Assembly (NCBI GenBank): GCA_947561585.1
Contig: CANNZV010000424.1
Coordinates: 409,764 to 473,763, forward strand
DNA length: 64,000 nt
Direction of reading: 5' to 3'
DNA from: Caprella mutica
Lineage: Eukaryota > Arthropoda > Malacostraca > Amphipoda > Caprellidae
Made by a program: the position numbers and the translations under genes. Positions 49,101 through 58,600 of this stretch are shown here, piece after piece (position 1 is the stretch's first letter; each line of letters begins with the position of its first letter). The notes under the pieces were generated by a model, which saw only the letters and a program-made list of their open reading frames with translations, was not told the origin of the DNA and made no database searches.

Positions 49101-49183
49101 TCAAATACAATTTATTTACTCACGTTGTTCAATATCCTCTGAACGAAGTGACGATGAGTCACACTGACTGATGGTAACTTCAT
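27403..49183 (-). CDS. Galactose-3-O-sulfotransferase (GAL3ST family), six coding exons
   Basis: Predicted Golgi enzyme that transfers sulfate from PAPS to the 3-OH of galactose on glycolipids or glycans. Coding exons join as 49183-49124, 35806-35652, 34347-34209, 32706-32617, 28707-28480, 28167-27403: 1437 nt, 478 residues. All introns are GT-AG; all junctions are phase 0 except 35652/34347, which splits a Ser codon. Residues 1-29 are a basic cytosolic tail, about 30-46 a membrane anchor (ILSVMLVTFVCSLLL), making it type II. The 5'-phosphosulfate loop is FLKTHKCASSS (about 106-116) and the 3'-phosphate motif VVRDPAYLFES (190-200). FGVNQILFDMGV and FDTVLIAERMDESLILL are family hallmarks. N-glycosylation sites are NLT at 129 and NIT at 252. 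Length fits the family. The exact acceptor substrate cannot be read from sequence. Confidence 0.9.
28480..28707 (-). CDS. Sulfotransferase coding exon 5
   Basis: 76 codons in phase 0, residues 149-224. Acceptor TTTTGACAG, donor GAG then GTATGA. Holds VVDIFSVHTRLN and the 3'-phosphate-binding VVRDPAYLFESIYNYF, with the key Arg-Asp-Pro and Ser. Confidence 0.93.
28975..29620 (+). repeat. 21-bp tandem array (CATAATCTTCTATGGTCACGA)
   Basis: About 30 copies of a 21-bp unit, near identical in the middle (29340-29480) and diverged at the edges. The period is a multiple of three, so both strands are open: GHDIIFY repeated on plus, VVTIEDY on minus. It lies in a sulfotransferase intron. A few units continue at 30285-30330 beyond foldback H. 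Confidence 0.9.
29620..30271. mobile_element. Foldback element H (GGTAATTTGATCCCC motif)
   Basis: A 652-bp element. The left array (29620-29820) has about 12 units of GGTAATTTGATCCCT; the right array (30145-30265) has about eight inverse units of GGGGATCAAATTATC. Ends are CGTGACAGGTAATTTG and, reversed, GGTGCTAGGTAATTTG. It is inserted into the 21-bp array; the original array resumes on the right. The target duplication is unclear because the target is repetitive. Confidence 0.8.
30357..30528. mobile_element. TA-flanked palindromic MITE, short copy
   Basis: 172 bp between TA dinucleotides. Left CTCAATTGAAAATAAGAGC, right inverse CCCATTGAAAATAGGAAC. The arms share AAGCCGATCAGAGATGTCAC and GCAGCGA with the 417-bp copy at 20848. 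It lacks the inner palindrome of that copy. Confidence 0.75.
30540..31800. other. Intronic AT-rich DNA, nothing recognised
   Basis: No exon with flanking splice sites, no tandem array and no palindrome seen. Confidence 0.4.
31807..32018. mobile_element. Small pogo-like MITE
   Basis: Left AGAACTCCTCTATAGTGAAT, right inverse AGAACTCCTCTATGCTGAAT. Subterminal TGAATGTAAAATCCTG is mirrored as TGAATGTAGAGTCCTGG. About 212 bp. The TIR resembles pogo/Tigger ends. Confidence 0.6.
32345..32560 (+). repeat. 45-bp minisatellite, second locus
   Basis: Four to five units of CCACCAATAGTTGTAAATAA then AGTGCACAGTGAAGAG, the same family as 600-1345. Ends about 60 bp before sulfotransferase exon 4. Confidence 0.85.
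32617..32706 (-). CDS. Sulfotransferase coding exon 4
   Basis: 30 codons in phase 0: NMFLRYGVEHNLTFALP, then NYLGNPSLFQ. Acceptor TATGTCGACAG, donor CAG then GTGAGA. The 'NLTFALP' strand and potential N-glycan site follow the family pattern. The exon is too short to stand out as an open frame on its own. Confidence 0.9.
32710..34205. other. Intron 32707-34208, no feature seen
   Basis: AT-rich, slightly higher GC at 33240-33430, without a frame that looks coding. No repeat recognised. Confidence 0.4.
34209..34347 (-). CDS. Sulfotransferase coding exon 3 (PAPS loop)
   Basis: 139 nt. Acceptor TTTCTTTCAG, donor CAG then GTAACT. Encodes a low-complexity stem and then HIMFLKTHKCASSSVQ, the 5'-phosphosulfate-binding loop that defines GAL3ST enzymes. 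Confidence 0.92.
34800..35648. mobile_element. Foldback element I (GGTTTCCAACCGG motif)
   Basis: The left array near 34865-34960 (TTTCAACCGGGATTTTAATC, GGTTTCCAACCGGAAGG, then AACCCTAGTAACCTAG and GACCTAGTCCTCAC) is mirrored by 35505-35640 (GTGAGGACTGGTCCCTAGG, TTACTAGGGTTGAATC, CAACCGGGGGTTTCAAC). It fills the intron between sulfotransferase coding exons 2 and 3. Outer ends are approximate: ACGAAGGGTGAG on the left and, reversed, ACGAAGTGTCAC on the right. Confidence 0.65.
35652..35806 (-). CDS. Sulfotransferase coding exon 2 (membrane anchor)
   Basis: 155 nt. Acceptor TCTTATTTCAG, donor GAGAG then GTGAGA. Encodes ISKRMLAMKTILSVMLVTFV and CSLLLYN, a positively charged flank plus hydrophobic segment, then a Gln-rich stem. 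Met25 or Met28 could serve as start if the upstream exon is skipped. A foldback-type array ends within about 10 bp of the donor. Confidence 0.85.
36211..36400. other. Higher-GC patch in the large intron
   Basis: The plus strand reads a short frame with SRVTKRGSPRIGLFLRKRL, not recognised. No good splice boundaries. Could be a decayed repeat or an unspliced remnant. Confidence 0.2.
36440..36660 (+). repeat. Two short tandem repeats
   Basis: 36440-36490 has three ~21-bp units CACACTACAATAGAGGGTG. 36500-36660 has about five spaced CTCACATGTTGGTAAAT units. Confidence 0.65.
37090..37300. other. GC-richer segment in the large intron, possible alternative promoter
   Basis: Minus strand contains CACCCAATCGCAGCTCTGCC and then CTCTCAGTTGCC, an inverted CCAAT-like box and a possible initiator. 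Only motif-level support. A 66-codon plus-strand frame here is not recognised. Confidence 0.2.
38262..41345 (-). pseudogene. Broken LINE (endonuclease + reverse transcriptase)
   Basis: A minus-strand non-LTR retrotransposon in the sulfotransferase intron. From its 5' side: partial apurinic-type endonuclease (GGVSVLVSTA, VIGAVYRAPNGD, then ICGDFNFDLL and IPTDISDHYLVFF; 41347-40697). Then a linker and RT fingers with FKTAKIVPIFKGG and ISNYRPISIVNNLSKIFEK (40148-39582). Then FLDFRKAFDCVPHDILLDK and CGVP*GSTLG with a stop at the usual Gln (39604-39390), then IFINDLL, FADDS near 39320 and a C-terminal thumb (39249-38545). Frameshifts at T-runs near 39600 and 39350 inactivate it. The 3' end is an AATAAATAAAT-type tail near 38262. 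Clade is probably CR1/L2/Jockey-like. Confidence 0.85.
41350..41935 (+). mobile_element. 3' end of an RTE-like LINE or derived SINE
   Basis: Four internal copies of a ~120-bp unit (TTTGACCTTTGACC..., TCACTCCCAAAATCTAAC, CAATCGTCGCATCAAGTTTC, TACTTTTTGAGTTATGAATG). They are followed by a run of AAACAAATAAATAAACGACG and the tail CATTCTGCGAAGGTAATAAG. The 'CTGCGAAGGTAATAA' finish and 'TTGACCTTTGACC' repeats recall 3' tails of RTE-type elements of other animals. Family assignment is from memory of that pattern. Confidence 0.5.
41940..42425. other. No feature seen
   Basis: AT-rich intronic DNA. Confidence 0.35.
42430..42930 (+). repeat. Degenerate CGATAGTTATAGTTAT repeat
   Basis: About 25 imperfect units combining ATCGATAGTTATAGTTATCG and TACCATTACCGATAGTTC, period roughly 12-30 bp. 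Confidence 0.75.
43178..44226. mobile_element. Foldback element J (GCCGTTGGAAAATTC motif)
   Basis: A 1049-bp element. The left array (43178-43275) has about six units of GGAAATTTTGCCGTC; the right array (44110-44220) has about seven inverse units of GACGGCGAAAATTCC. Ends are GGTGACCGGAGAATTCGCC and, reversed, GGTTCTAGGAATTTTCGCC. Flanks ATATTTTAT (43169-43177) and ATATTTCAT (44227-44235) match 8/9. The interior is AT-rich with no coding capacity. Confidence 0.85.
44370..44880 (+). repeat. Solo array of GGTCATTTGATCCCC units
   Basis: About 30 units of 15-17 bp, CCCGGTCATTTGATCCC with many single changes. The motif is nearly that of foldback H (GGTAATTTGATCCCC), but no inverted partner array exists nearby. 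Confidence 0.8.
44890..48035. other. Large-intron DNA, little recognised
   Basis: About 3 kb of AT-rich sequence without a supported exon. At 46917-47096 a CGCCGAAAG / GGCCGAAAT set faces GGTCGGGCGGCG and ends CCTAGAACC, like the foldback termini, and may be a very decayed small foldback. Confidence 0.3.
48044..48238. mobile_element. MITE of the GGTAAGTTACG family, copy 6
   Basis: Left GGGTAAGTTACGAATTGTTG then GATGGTTCCACG. Centre ATGATACCTGCAGGTATTAT. Right GATCGAAGATGTGAAACCGT then CCGACATTTCGG. 195 bp. Confidence 0.75.
48461..48523. repeat. Hairpin
   Basis: ACTGGAACTGTTGTAAT is mirrored by ATTACAACAGTTCTAGT with a 29-bp loop. Weak similarity extends outward, so it may be a small MITE. 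Confidence 0.55.
48770..49120 (+). repeat. Degenerate CACCAATTCAATTTTTTA repeat
   Basis: About 11 loose units of CTCACCAATTCATTTTT, 27-35 bp apart, running right up to the donor of the first coding exon of the sulfotransferase gene. Confidence 0.65.
49124..49183 (-). CDS. Sulfotransferase first coding exon (20 codons)
   Basis: The full exon is 49194-49124 with acceptor CTCTTTTCAG and donor AAC then GTGAGT. The ATG at 49183 opens MKLPSVSVTHRHFVQRILNN, which joins in phase 0 to ISKRMLAMK of the next exon 13.3 kb away. Preserved frame, good splice sites and a basic character suited to a cytosolic tail support it. The start context (CACCAATGA) is not strong. An in-frame internal Met start remains possible. 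Confidence 0.65.
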
Positions 49184-49194
49184 TGGTGATCCAT

Positions 49195-50327
49195 CTGAAA
49201 AGAGTAAAGAGGAAATCATTTAGTGAAACAATTAAAAAATATTTTATAAATTTAGAGTTAAATGAATGCAAATGAAGGATAGTTTATGAATGTGGACCTT
49301 AATAAATTAAATTGGAGGCACATTTAAAACTACAGTTAGCTAAATTTCTTGAAAATAATATTTCACTAAAGTAAATCAAATAATAATTCACATCTCTGTA
49401 GATTTATAATAAATATACATGAAACAATGAAATAAATACAATTATTATATTACACGATTATTATAAATATTTTACTATAGTAGATTTTATAGTCCTCACC
49501 AGCCTCTGTGAAAAAATGGCTTTTTTTTACATAATATTATAGAACTAAGATCTGGGATAAATAATGTGCAAACAGTATTTTACTAGATTTATTATATATT
49601 TTTCATATGTCTTTAAAATTTTTAATGCTCTGTGTGCAACAATTGTACACAACATCAATCTGACGCTAAAGAAAAAGAAACTACACTGTTTGCTTTGATT
49701 TCCAACTTGAATTATGTAAAACAAACAATGAATGTTCGGACTACGTATGAAATGTAAATTATTTCCGGAAGTCAATAAAAGTTTCAATAATAAGCTTCTA
49801 TATTTTTATGCCATAACAGAAATATTTCATTTAAGATTGATCATACCTACCTAGTTGACATCCAAAATAAACAGTATACATTCTTTTTCTTCATACTGAA
49901 AATTAGCAAATTGGAATTAAAAAATCTATTGTACAGTTTTGAATATAAAAATCATTAAAAACATCATAAATGAATTCTGAACAATCAAATTTTATGGAGT
50001 TTGACAAAATGATGAAAAAACAATTAGTATCATTGATGCAACAACCTTTAAAAATTTCAAAAGTAAATGAAAAATGTTCTCATTTGCAGTGGATTTATTT
50101 TTAAAATTCCTTGTAAATCTTGAATCCATTTTTTCTGTTAACGAATAATTAAATGAAATAAATTCCATATTAAGAAAACAGTATTTCTCATAACATAAAA
50201 TTTACAAAAAATTTGAAAATTACCATTTGACGAAAGTTTCGTTTCAATTTTCATCGGCTTTTTAATAAAATTATTTATTTTTCTCTGAGTTGATATATTA
50301 GCAGGAGGCATAGACACCATCACTAAC
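49195..50327 (-). other. First intron of the sulfotransferase gene
   Basis: AT-rich, no repeat or exon seen. Bounded by GTTAGT at 50327 and TTTTCAG at 49195 on the minus strand. Confidence 0.4.
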
Positions 50328-50424
50328 CTGATTAGAGTGAGAGAGAGTTAGGACAGAGTAATCCTCAGTCAACATAACAGCTGATTGTAAGGTGAAAACT
50401 TCTAGCTAATTAGTCTCCGTCACT
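50328..50424 (-). promoter_or_regulatory. Likely promoter and 5' untranslated exon of the sulfotransferase gene
   Basis: On the minus strand an arthropod-type initiator TTCAGTG (A+1 at 50424) is followed by a 97-nt exon ending AATCAG with a strong donor GTTAGT at 50327. Spliced to 49194 it creates an upstream ORF of about 20 codons (ATGTTGACTGAGG...) that ends in TGA overlapping the main ATG. No TATA box is obvious. All inference from motifs. Confidence 0.45.
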
Positions 50425-50772
50425 GAACACAGAGTGAGTCTACCAAATTGGAATTGTTGGTTGGAATGGGATTGTGTTTGCCGGGAATTGGAAGAGAAGG
50501 AATTGCTTCAAATCACATCTGACATTTCTGTCATGGTGATCAACTATTTTGTCGTCAAATTTCACTCACTCGTTCGAAACGGAATTAAACAAAAAAATTG
50601 TCAAATAAATGTGAATAGTTTATGATCTGATTAAAGTAAAAACAATTTAGTCATAAATCTAATAAATTATTTTTTGAATATTGTAGTTCACTGAAATTGA
50701 ATCATGTCAAATCAATAATGCATAATGAGGTCTGCTACTTCTGGCAGAGGCCTGCATTGTTACTTGTTCTAT

Positions 50773-51010
50773 GATGTTGTTACATTCCTATTCTGTATAC
50801 TGTGCCTTCACTCGCCATATAAGATGTTGTTACTTTCCTATTCTGCATACTGTGCATTTACCAGCCCTATAAGATGTTGTTACTTTCCTATTCTGTATAC
50901 TGTGCCTTTACCAGCCCTATAAGGTGTTGTTACTTTCCTATTCTGAATACTGTTCTTTACCAGCCCTATAAGATGTTGTTACTTCCCTATTCTTTATACT
51001 GTGCTACTCA
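50773..51010 (+). repeat. 50-bp tandem repeat
   Basis: Five units of GATGTTGTTACTTTCCTATT then CTGTATACTGTGCCTTTACC and AGCCCTATAA. Starts at 50821, 50871 and 50921 are exactly 50 bp apart. Two overlapping plus-strand frames (65 and 76 residues) are its translation. Confidence 0.9.
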
Positions 51011-51099
51011 GTACTCATACAATACTCTTGTTTTTTGCAGAATACATGAATATGAAACTGTATATCATTCCCAAATACATTCAATGTTCTTCATTTTCA

Positions 51100-52080
51100 C
51101 ATGATGAAATTTATTAAATAAATAAAGACTAACTTATTGGTATCAATGAAGATCTGGTATGAAACATTGATTAGATTAGAATATTTAAATCGTAAGAAGA
51201 TAGTAGGATGTGTAACGACATTAGAATAATTAAATACATACTGGACATACACTAAACTGACTTTAGTGATGTGATTTTAAATTATTTTAATTTCTTTTGT
51301 ATATCAACACATTTGTAATTTTAGTTTTAAGTTCCTGCATTATTTGTATAGGGTGACATTTTGGGCAAGCAACCTATCTAACATTTAAGATAGATCCTTC
51401 ACCCAAACCGGTTTCGGAAATATTTCAAAAATATAGAATGATTAAGATAAAACTTGAATACAAATAAATAAATTATATAATAAATAATATATAAAAAATC
51501 TAACATTGTCAAAATGTAGAATCGTTCAGAAAATTGGAATTTTCCAAACGAAACAAAAAAATTAATGCAAAAAAGATGTATGCATTTGAAATCTGGTTTT
51601 CCAGCAGCTCAATATTGCAATCCTTCACTTTTATATATTAATAAAATGATAATTTTCAGTTTACACGAAATAGCATCATTGTAAATGTAGAATCCAAGAA
51701 AAATGTATCCGTTATGATTTTCCACAGTTTATTAACGTCACATTTCAAAAACGAAACTTTACTAATTATAATATTCGTATATATTTTAAAATTAGTCAGG
51801 GTGCGCGATGACAAATTTGAAAATAATAGGAAAGTAGAATAATGTGACTTGAGAAATTAACATATCGCTAAAACTCTTTTCTGATGTACAATAATTGTAC
51901 ATTTAAAATATTTTTTTCAATAAAGTTCACATTTTTTCATTTAAAGCTCAGAAGCAACAACTAGAGTGTTCACTGTTAGATAATTAGATAACTAAACTTC
52001 TCTTCGAAAATTGAAAGTCTTTTTCGATACAAGCAAATAGAAGAAAAAAAGAAAGAATTAGTGGGACATTTCAGAGAGAA
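51100..52080. other. No gene; partial repeat related to foldback F interior
   Basis: 51800-51895 resembles 22425-22520 inside foldback F (GCGATGACAAATTTG, AATAATAGGA, CTCTTTTCTGATG). The remainder is AT-rich. Confidence 0.4.
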
Positions 52081-52099
52081 GTGCCTATCGGTTAAGTAA

Positions 52100-52625
52100 A
52101 TGCGGATTTTGAGCCACTTCAATTTTAGGTCTAACAGACGTTGTACAAAGTTAACATTTTAATATATTATTTAGATTGCATTATAAATGAGATATAATTA
52201 TGAAAAAATAATAAAATGATGGTATTTCAGAAAATAAGGAAGTGGCTCAAAATTGAAGATTTTGATTTTGAGCCACTTTTCAAAAATACCTACTAAATGA
52301 CATTTTGTCAACAAGAAATATATTTATTATGATTATAAATAAATAGAGCACAAAATAAAATAATTTTTTTTTCAGTTTAATGGATATTAAAAAACAGTGG
52401 CTCGTATCGAACATAGACCTCTATTGAAATAGCAAATTGAGCCACTTCAACAAATATTCTAATCAAGCTAAATTTTATGTTTTCCTTGTGAAAACACGCG
52501 TATTCATTGTAATTCAAGATGTGCTAATGAGAAAGAATTAATAAACATTGTGTAATATCATTGATAACGAGAAAATAATCATTAGTGGCTCAGAATTCCT
52601 CTACTAGCGATATATTTCTATTCTG
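52100..52625. repeat. Diverged long-unit repeat with AGTGGCTC/GAGCCACT pairs
   Basis: GAGCCACTT at about 52110, 52271 and 52438, with AGTGGCTC facing it at about 52245, 52396 and 52583. These inverted pairs are spaced 140-190 bp and lead into the 209-bp satellite, whose monomer keeps one GAGCCACTAG. Confidence 0.55.
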
Positions 52626-55600
52626 AGTCACTAGAATGCAATGTTATATTTTCTTCCCTAAAAGTGCTAAACCATATCTTTAGATCAGGAGTGGGCAAAT
52701 GCAGCACTCAGTGCTATTTTGGCACTCAAAACGGCACCACTGCCCACCCGGGAAACAGTGCTTTATTTTCTTCCAAAGAAAATTAAGAATTTTTAGCCCT
52801 GACTGCTCTATAAATTAAAAGGAAAATATAGAAGTGCATGGTCAACTAATTGAAGAACAGTATATTTGTAATGAATGACCTTGATACTTTGATAGCAAAT
52901 TTTATCCGTTAATAAGGTATTTTTTGTTTATTGTAACGATAGTGCCGGTGTTTAATTTATTTACCTCTGTCTCTTTTTATCTATATCAGGTAAATTTACA
53001 TCTTTCATACGCTTGTCTAGGGACATTCAAACACTGTGGTAAATATTTATGCAATCATTTTTAATTCCCATTTTTAATAAGTTAGATAAGTAATTTATCC
53101 TGTGAATTTATGAGTTACTTATTATTACTTATGCAAGATAGCTTATTTTTGTTTTTATTGTGATATTTTCACATGTAGAATTTTTTTTTATATATCATTT
53201 ATTAATTCTTTTTAATGCAAATGATAAATCTACTACCAATATTTATGCGCAAAATATGTACCGTTGTACATGTACGTACTTCAATTAAATATACCACCTC
53301 ATTATATAATTACTCAGTATCCCAGCAATTTAGAAAACGAAAAGAAAATTGGCACTGAGATTCCATCTTTCGGCACTGAAAAACACAATGTGTGCCCACC
53401 CCTGCTTTAGATCCTTAAAGAGTATTATTTATGCGTGCAACTAGACCATATTAGTATATATTTATCCGTATTGAATCGGAAAACTTGAAAAATGTCTATC
53501 TATAAATAATTCACTACCTAGTAGCTCAAAATGCGTGGATAGGCACAACATTTCAATTCGGAGCCACTAGAATGATATCTTTTAATTTCTGCCCTAAAAG
53601 TGCTAAACCATATCTTTAGATCCTTAAAGATTATTATTTATGTGGCAAACTATACCTTATTAGTAAATATTTATCAGTAATGAATCGATCAACTATGTAA
53701 CAGTCATTCTATAAACACTTCACTACCTTCTGGTTCAAAAATGCGTGGATAGGCACAACATTTCAATTCCGAGCCACTAGAATGATATCTTTTAATTTGT
53801 GTCCTGGAAATGCTAAACCATATCTTTAGATCCTTAAAGATTATTAATGCACCCAAATATACCTAATTAGTATATATTTATCAGTAATGAATCGATTAAC
53901 TTTGTAACAGTCTTTCTATATATACTTCACTACCTTCTGGTTCAAAATACGTGGATAGGCACAACATTTCAATTCTGATCCCTAGAATGATATCTCTTAA
54001 TTTGAGCCCTGAAAGTGCTAGTCCATATATTTGGATCCTTAAAGATTATTATTAATGTGCCCAATTATACATTATTAGCAGCTATTTAACAGTAATGAAT
54101 CTATCAACCTTGTAACAGTATTTCTATAAATACTTCACTACCTTCTGGTTCAAAATACGTGGATAGGCACAACATTTAAATTCTGAGCCACAAGAATGGT
54201 ATCTTTTAATTTCTGCCCTAAAAGTGCTAAACCATATCTATAGTTCCTTAAAGATAATTATTAATGTGCCCAATGAAACATTATTAGGAGATATTTATCA
54301 GTAATGAATCAATCAACTTTGTAACAGTCTTTCTATAAATACTTCACTACCTTCTGGTTCAAAATACGTGGATAGGCACAACATTTAAATTCAGAGCCAC
54401 TAGATTGGTATCTTTTAATTTCTGCCCTAAAAGTGCTAAACCATATCTATAGTTCCTTAAAGATTATTATTAATGTGCCCAATTATACATTATTAGTAGA
54501 TATTTATCAGTAATGAATCTATCAACTTTGTAACAGTCTTTCTATAAATACTTCACTACCTTCTGGTTCAAAATACGTGAATAGGCACAACATTCAAATT
54601 CTGAGCCACTAGAATGATATCTTTTAATTTCTGCCCTAAAAGTGCTAAACCAAATATTTAGTTCCTCAAAGATTATTATTAATGTTCCAAAGTATACCTT
54701 ATTAGTAGATATGTATCAGTAATGAATCAATCAACTTTGTAACAGTCTTTCTATAAATACTTCACTACCTTCTGGTTCAAAATACGTGGATAGGCACAAC
54801 AATTAAATTCTGAGCCACTAGAATGATATCTTTTAATTTCTGCTCTAAAAGTGCTAAACCATATCTTTAGTTCCTTAAAGATTATCATTAATGTACCAAA
54901 CTATACCTTATTATTAAATATTGATCAGTAATGAATCGATCAACTTTGTAACAGTCTTTCTATAAATACTTCACTACCTTCTTGTTCAAAATACGTGGAT
55001 AGGCACAACATTTAAATTCTGAGCCACAAGAATGATATATTTTTATTTCTGCCCTAATAGTGCTAAACCATATCTTTAGATCCTTAAAGATTATAATTAA
55101 TGTGCCCAACTATACCATATTAGTATATATTATCAGTAATGAATCGATTAACTATGTAACAGTCTTTCTATAAATACTTCACAACCTTCAAGTTCAAAAT
55201 ACGTGGATAGGCACAACATTTAAATTCTGAGCCACTAGAATAGTATCTTTTAATTTCTGCCCTAAAAGTGCTAAACCATATCTATAGTTCCTTAAAGATT
55301 ATTATTAATGTGCCCAATTATACATCATTAGTAGATATTTATCAGTAATGAATCTATCAACTTTGTAACAGTCTTTCTATAAATACTTCACTACCTTCTG
55401 GTTCAAAATACGTGGATAGGCACAACATTTAAATTCAGAGCCACTAGAATGGTATCTCTCTAATTTCTGCCCTAAAAGTGCTAAACCATATCTATAGTTC
55501 CTTAAAGATTATTATTAATGTGCCCAATTATACATTATTAGTAGCTATCTATCAGTAATGAATCTATCAACTTTGTAACAGTATTTCTATAAATACTTCA

Positions 55601-58600
55601 CTACCTTCTGGTTCAAAATACGTGGATAGGCACAACATTTAAATTCTGAGCCACTAGAATGGTATCTTTTAATTTCTGCCTTAAAAGTGCTAAACCATAT
55701 CTATAGTTCCTTAAAGATAATTATTAATGTGCCCAATTATACATTATTAGTAGATATTTATCAGTAATGAATCTATCAACTTTGTAACAGTCTTTCTATA
55801 AATACTTCACTACCTTCTGGTTCAAAATACGTGGATAGGCACAACATTTAAATTCTGAGCCACAAGAATGATATATTTTAATTTCTGCCCTAAAAGTGCT
55901 AAACCATATCTTAAGATCCTTAAAGATTATAATTAATGTGCCCAACTATACCATATTAGTATATATTTATCAGTAATGAATCGATTAACTTTGTAACAGT
56001 CTTTCTATAAATACTTCACAACCTTCAAGTTCAAAATACGTGGATAGGCACAACATTTAAATTCTGAGCCACTAGAATAGTATCTTTTAATTTCTGCCCT
56101 AAAAGTGCTAAACCATATCTATAGTTCCTTAAAGATTATTAATAATGTGCCCAATTATACATCATTAGTAGATATTTATCAGTAATGAATCTATCAACTT
56201 TGTAACAGTCTTTCTATAAATACTTCACTACCTTCTGGTTCAAAATACGTGGATAGGCACAACATTTAAATTCAGAGCCACTAGAATGGTATCTTTCTAA
56301 TTTCTGCCCTAAAAGTGCTAAACCATATCTATAGTTCCTTAAAGATTATTATTAATGTGCCCAATTATACATTATTAGTAGCTATTTATCAGTAATGAAT
56401 CTATCAACTTTGTAACAGTCTTTCTATAAATACTTCACTACCTTCTGGTTCAAAATAGGTGGATAGGCACAACATTTAAATTCAGAGCCACTAGAATGGT
56501 ATCTCTCTAATTTCTGCCCTAAAAGTGCTAAACCATATCTATAGTTCCTTAAAGATTATTATTAATGTGCCCAATTATACATTATTAGTAGCTATTTATC
56601 AGTAATGAATCTATCAACTTTGTAACAGTATTTCTATAGATACTTCACTACCTTCTGGTTCAAAATACGTGGATAGGCACAACATTTAAATTCTGAGCCA
56701 CTACAATGGTATCTTTTAATTTCTGCCCTAAAAGTGCTAAACCATATCTATAGTTCCTTAAAGATAATTATTAATGTGCCCAATTATACATTATTAGTAG
56801 ATATTTATCAGTAATGAATCTATCAACTTTGTAACAGTCTTTCTATAAATACTTCACTACCTTCTGGTTCAAAATACGTGGATAGGCACAACATTTAAAT
56901 TCTGAGCCACAAGAATGATATATTTTAATTTCTGCCCTAAAAGTGCTAAACCATATCTTTTGATCCTTAAAGATTATAATTAATGTGCCCAACTATACCA
57001 TATTAGTATATATTTATCAGTAATGAATCGATTAACTTTGTAACAGTCTTTCTATAAATACTTTACAACCTTCAAGTTCAAAATACGTGGATAGGCACAA
57101 CATTTAAATTCTGAGCCACTAGAATAGTATCTTTTAATTTCTGCCCTAAAAGTGCTAAACCATATCTATAGTTCCTTAAAGATTATTATTAATGTGCCCA
57201 ATTATACATCATTAGTAGATATTTATCAGTAATGAATCTATCAACTTTGTAACAGTCTTTCTATAAATACTTCACTACCTTCTGGTTCAAAATACGTGGA
57301 TAGGCACAACATTTAAATTCAGAGCCACTAGAATGGTATCTTTCTAATTTCTGCCCTAAAAGTGCTAAACCATATCTATAGTTCCTTAAAGATTATTATT
57401 AATGTGCCCAATTATACATTATTAGTAGCTATTTATCAGTAATGAATCTATCAACTTTGTAACAGTATTTCTATAAATACTTCACTACCTTTTGGTTCAA
57501 AATACGTGGATAGGCACAACATTTAAATTCTGAGCCACTAGAATGGTATCTTTTAATTTCTGCCCTAAAAGTGCTAAACCATATCTATAGTTCCTTAAAG
57601 ATAATTATTAATGTGCCCAATTATACATTATTAGTAGATATTTATCAGTAATGAATCTATCAACTTTGTAACAGTCTTTCTATAAATACTTCACTACCTT
57701 CTGGTTCAAAATACGTGGATAGGCACAACATTTAAATTCTGAGCCACTAGAATGGTATCTTTTAATTTCGGCCCTAAAAGTGCTAAACCATATCTTTAGT
57801 TCCTTGAAGATTATTATTAATGTGACCAATTATGCATTATTAGTAGATATTTATCAGTAATGAATCGATAAACTTTGTAACAGTCTTTCTATAAAAACTT
57901 CACTACCTTCTGGTTCAAAATACGTGAATAGGCACAACATTCAAATTCTGAGCCACTAGAATGATATCTTTTAATTTCTGCCCTAAAAGTGCTAAACCAT
58001 ATATTTAGTTCCTTAAAGATTATTATTAATGTACCAAACTATACCTTATTAGTAGATATGTATCAGTAATGAATCGATCAACTTTGTAACAGTCTTTCTA
58101 TAAATACTTCACTACCTTCTGGTTCAAAATACGTGGATAGGCACAACATTTATATTCTGAGCCACTAGAATGATATCTTTTAATTTCTGCCCTAAAAGTG
58201 CTAAGCCATATATTTAGTTCCTTAAAGATTATTATTAATGTGCCCAATTATACATTATTAGTAGATATTTATCAGTAATGAATCTATCAACTTTGTAACA
58301 GTCTTTCTATAAATACTTCACTACCTTCTGGTTCAAAATACGTGGATAGGCACAACATTTAAATTCTGAGCCACTAGAATGGTATCTTTTAATTTCTGCC
58401 CTAAAAGTGCTAAACCATATCTTTAGTTCCTTAAAGATTATTATTAATGTGACCAATTATGCATTATTAGTAGATATTTATCAGTAATGAATCGATAAAC
58501 TTTGTAACAGTCTTTCTATAAAAACTTCACTACCTTCTGGTTCAAAATACGTGAATAGGCACAACATTCAAATTCTGAGCCACTAGAATGATATCTTTTA

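Noticed and set aside
50725..51104. Cysteine/tyrosine-rich small proteins
   Set aside because: They translate the 50-bp tandem repeat, with the frame shifting between units.
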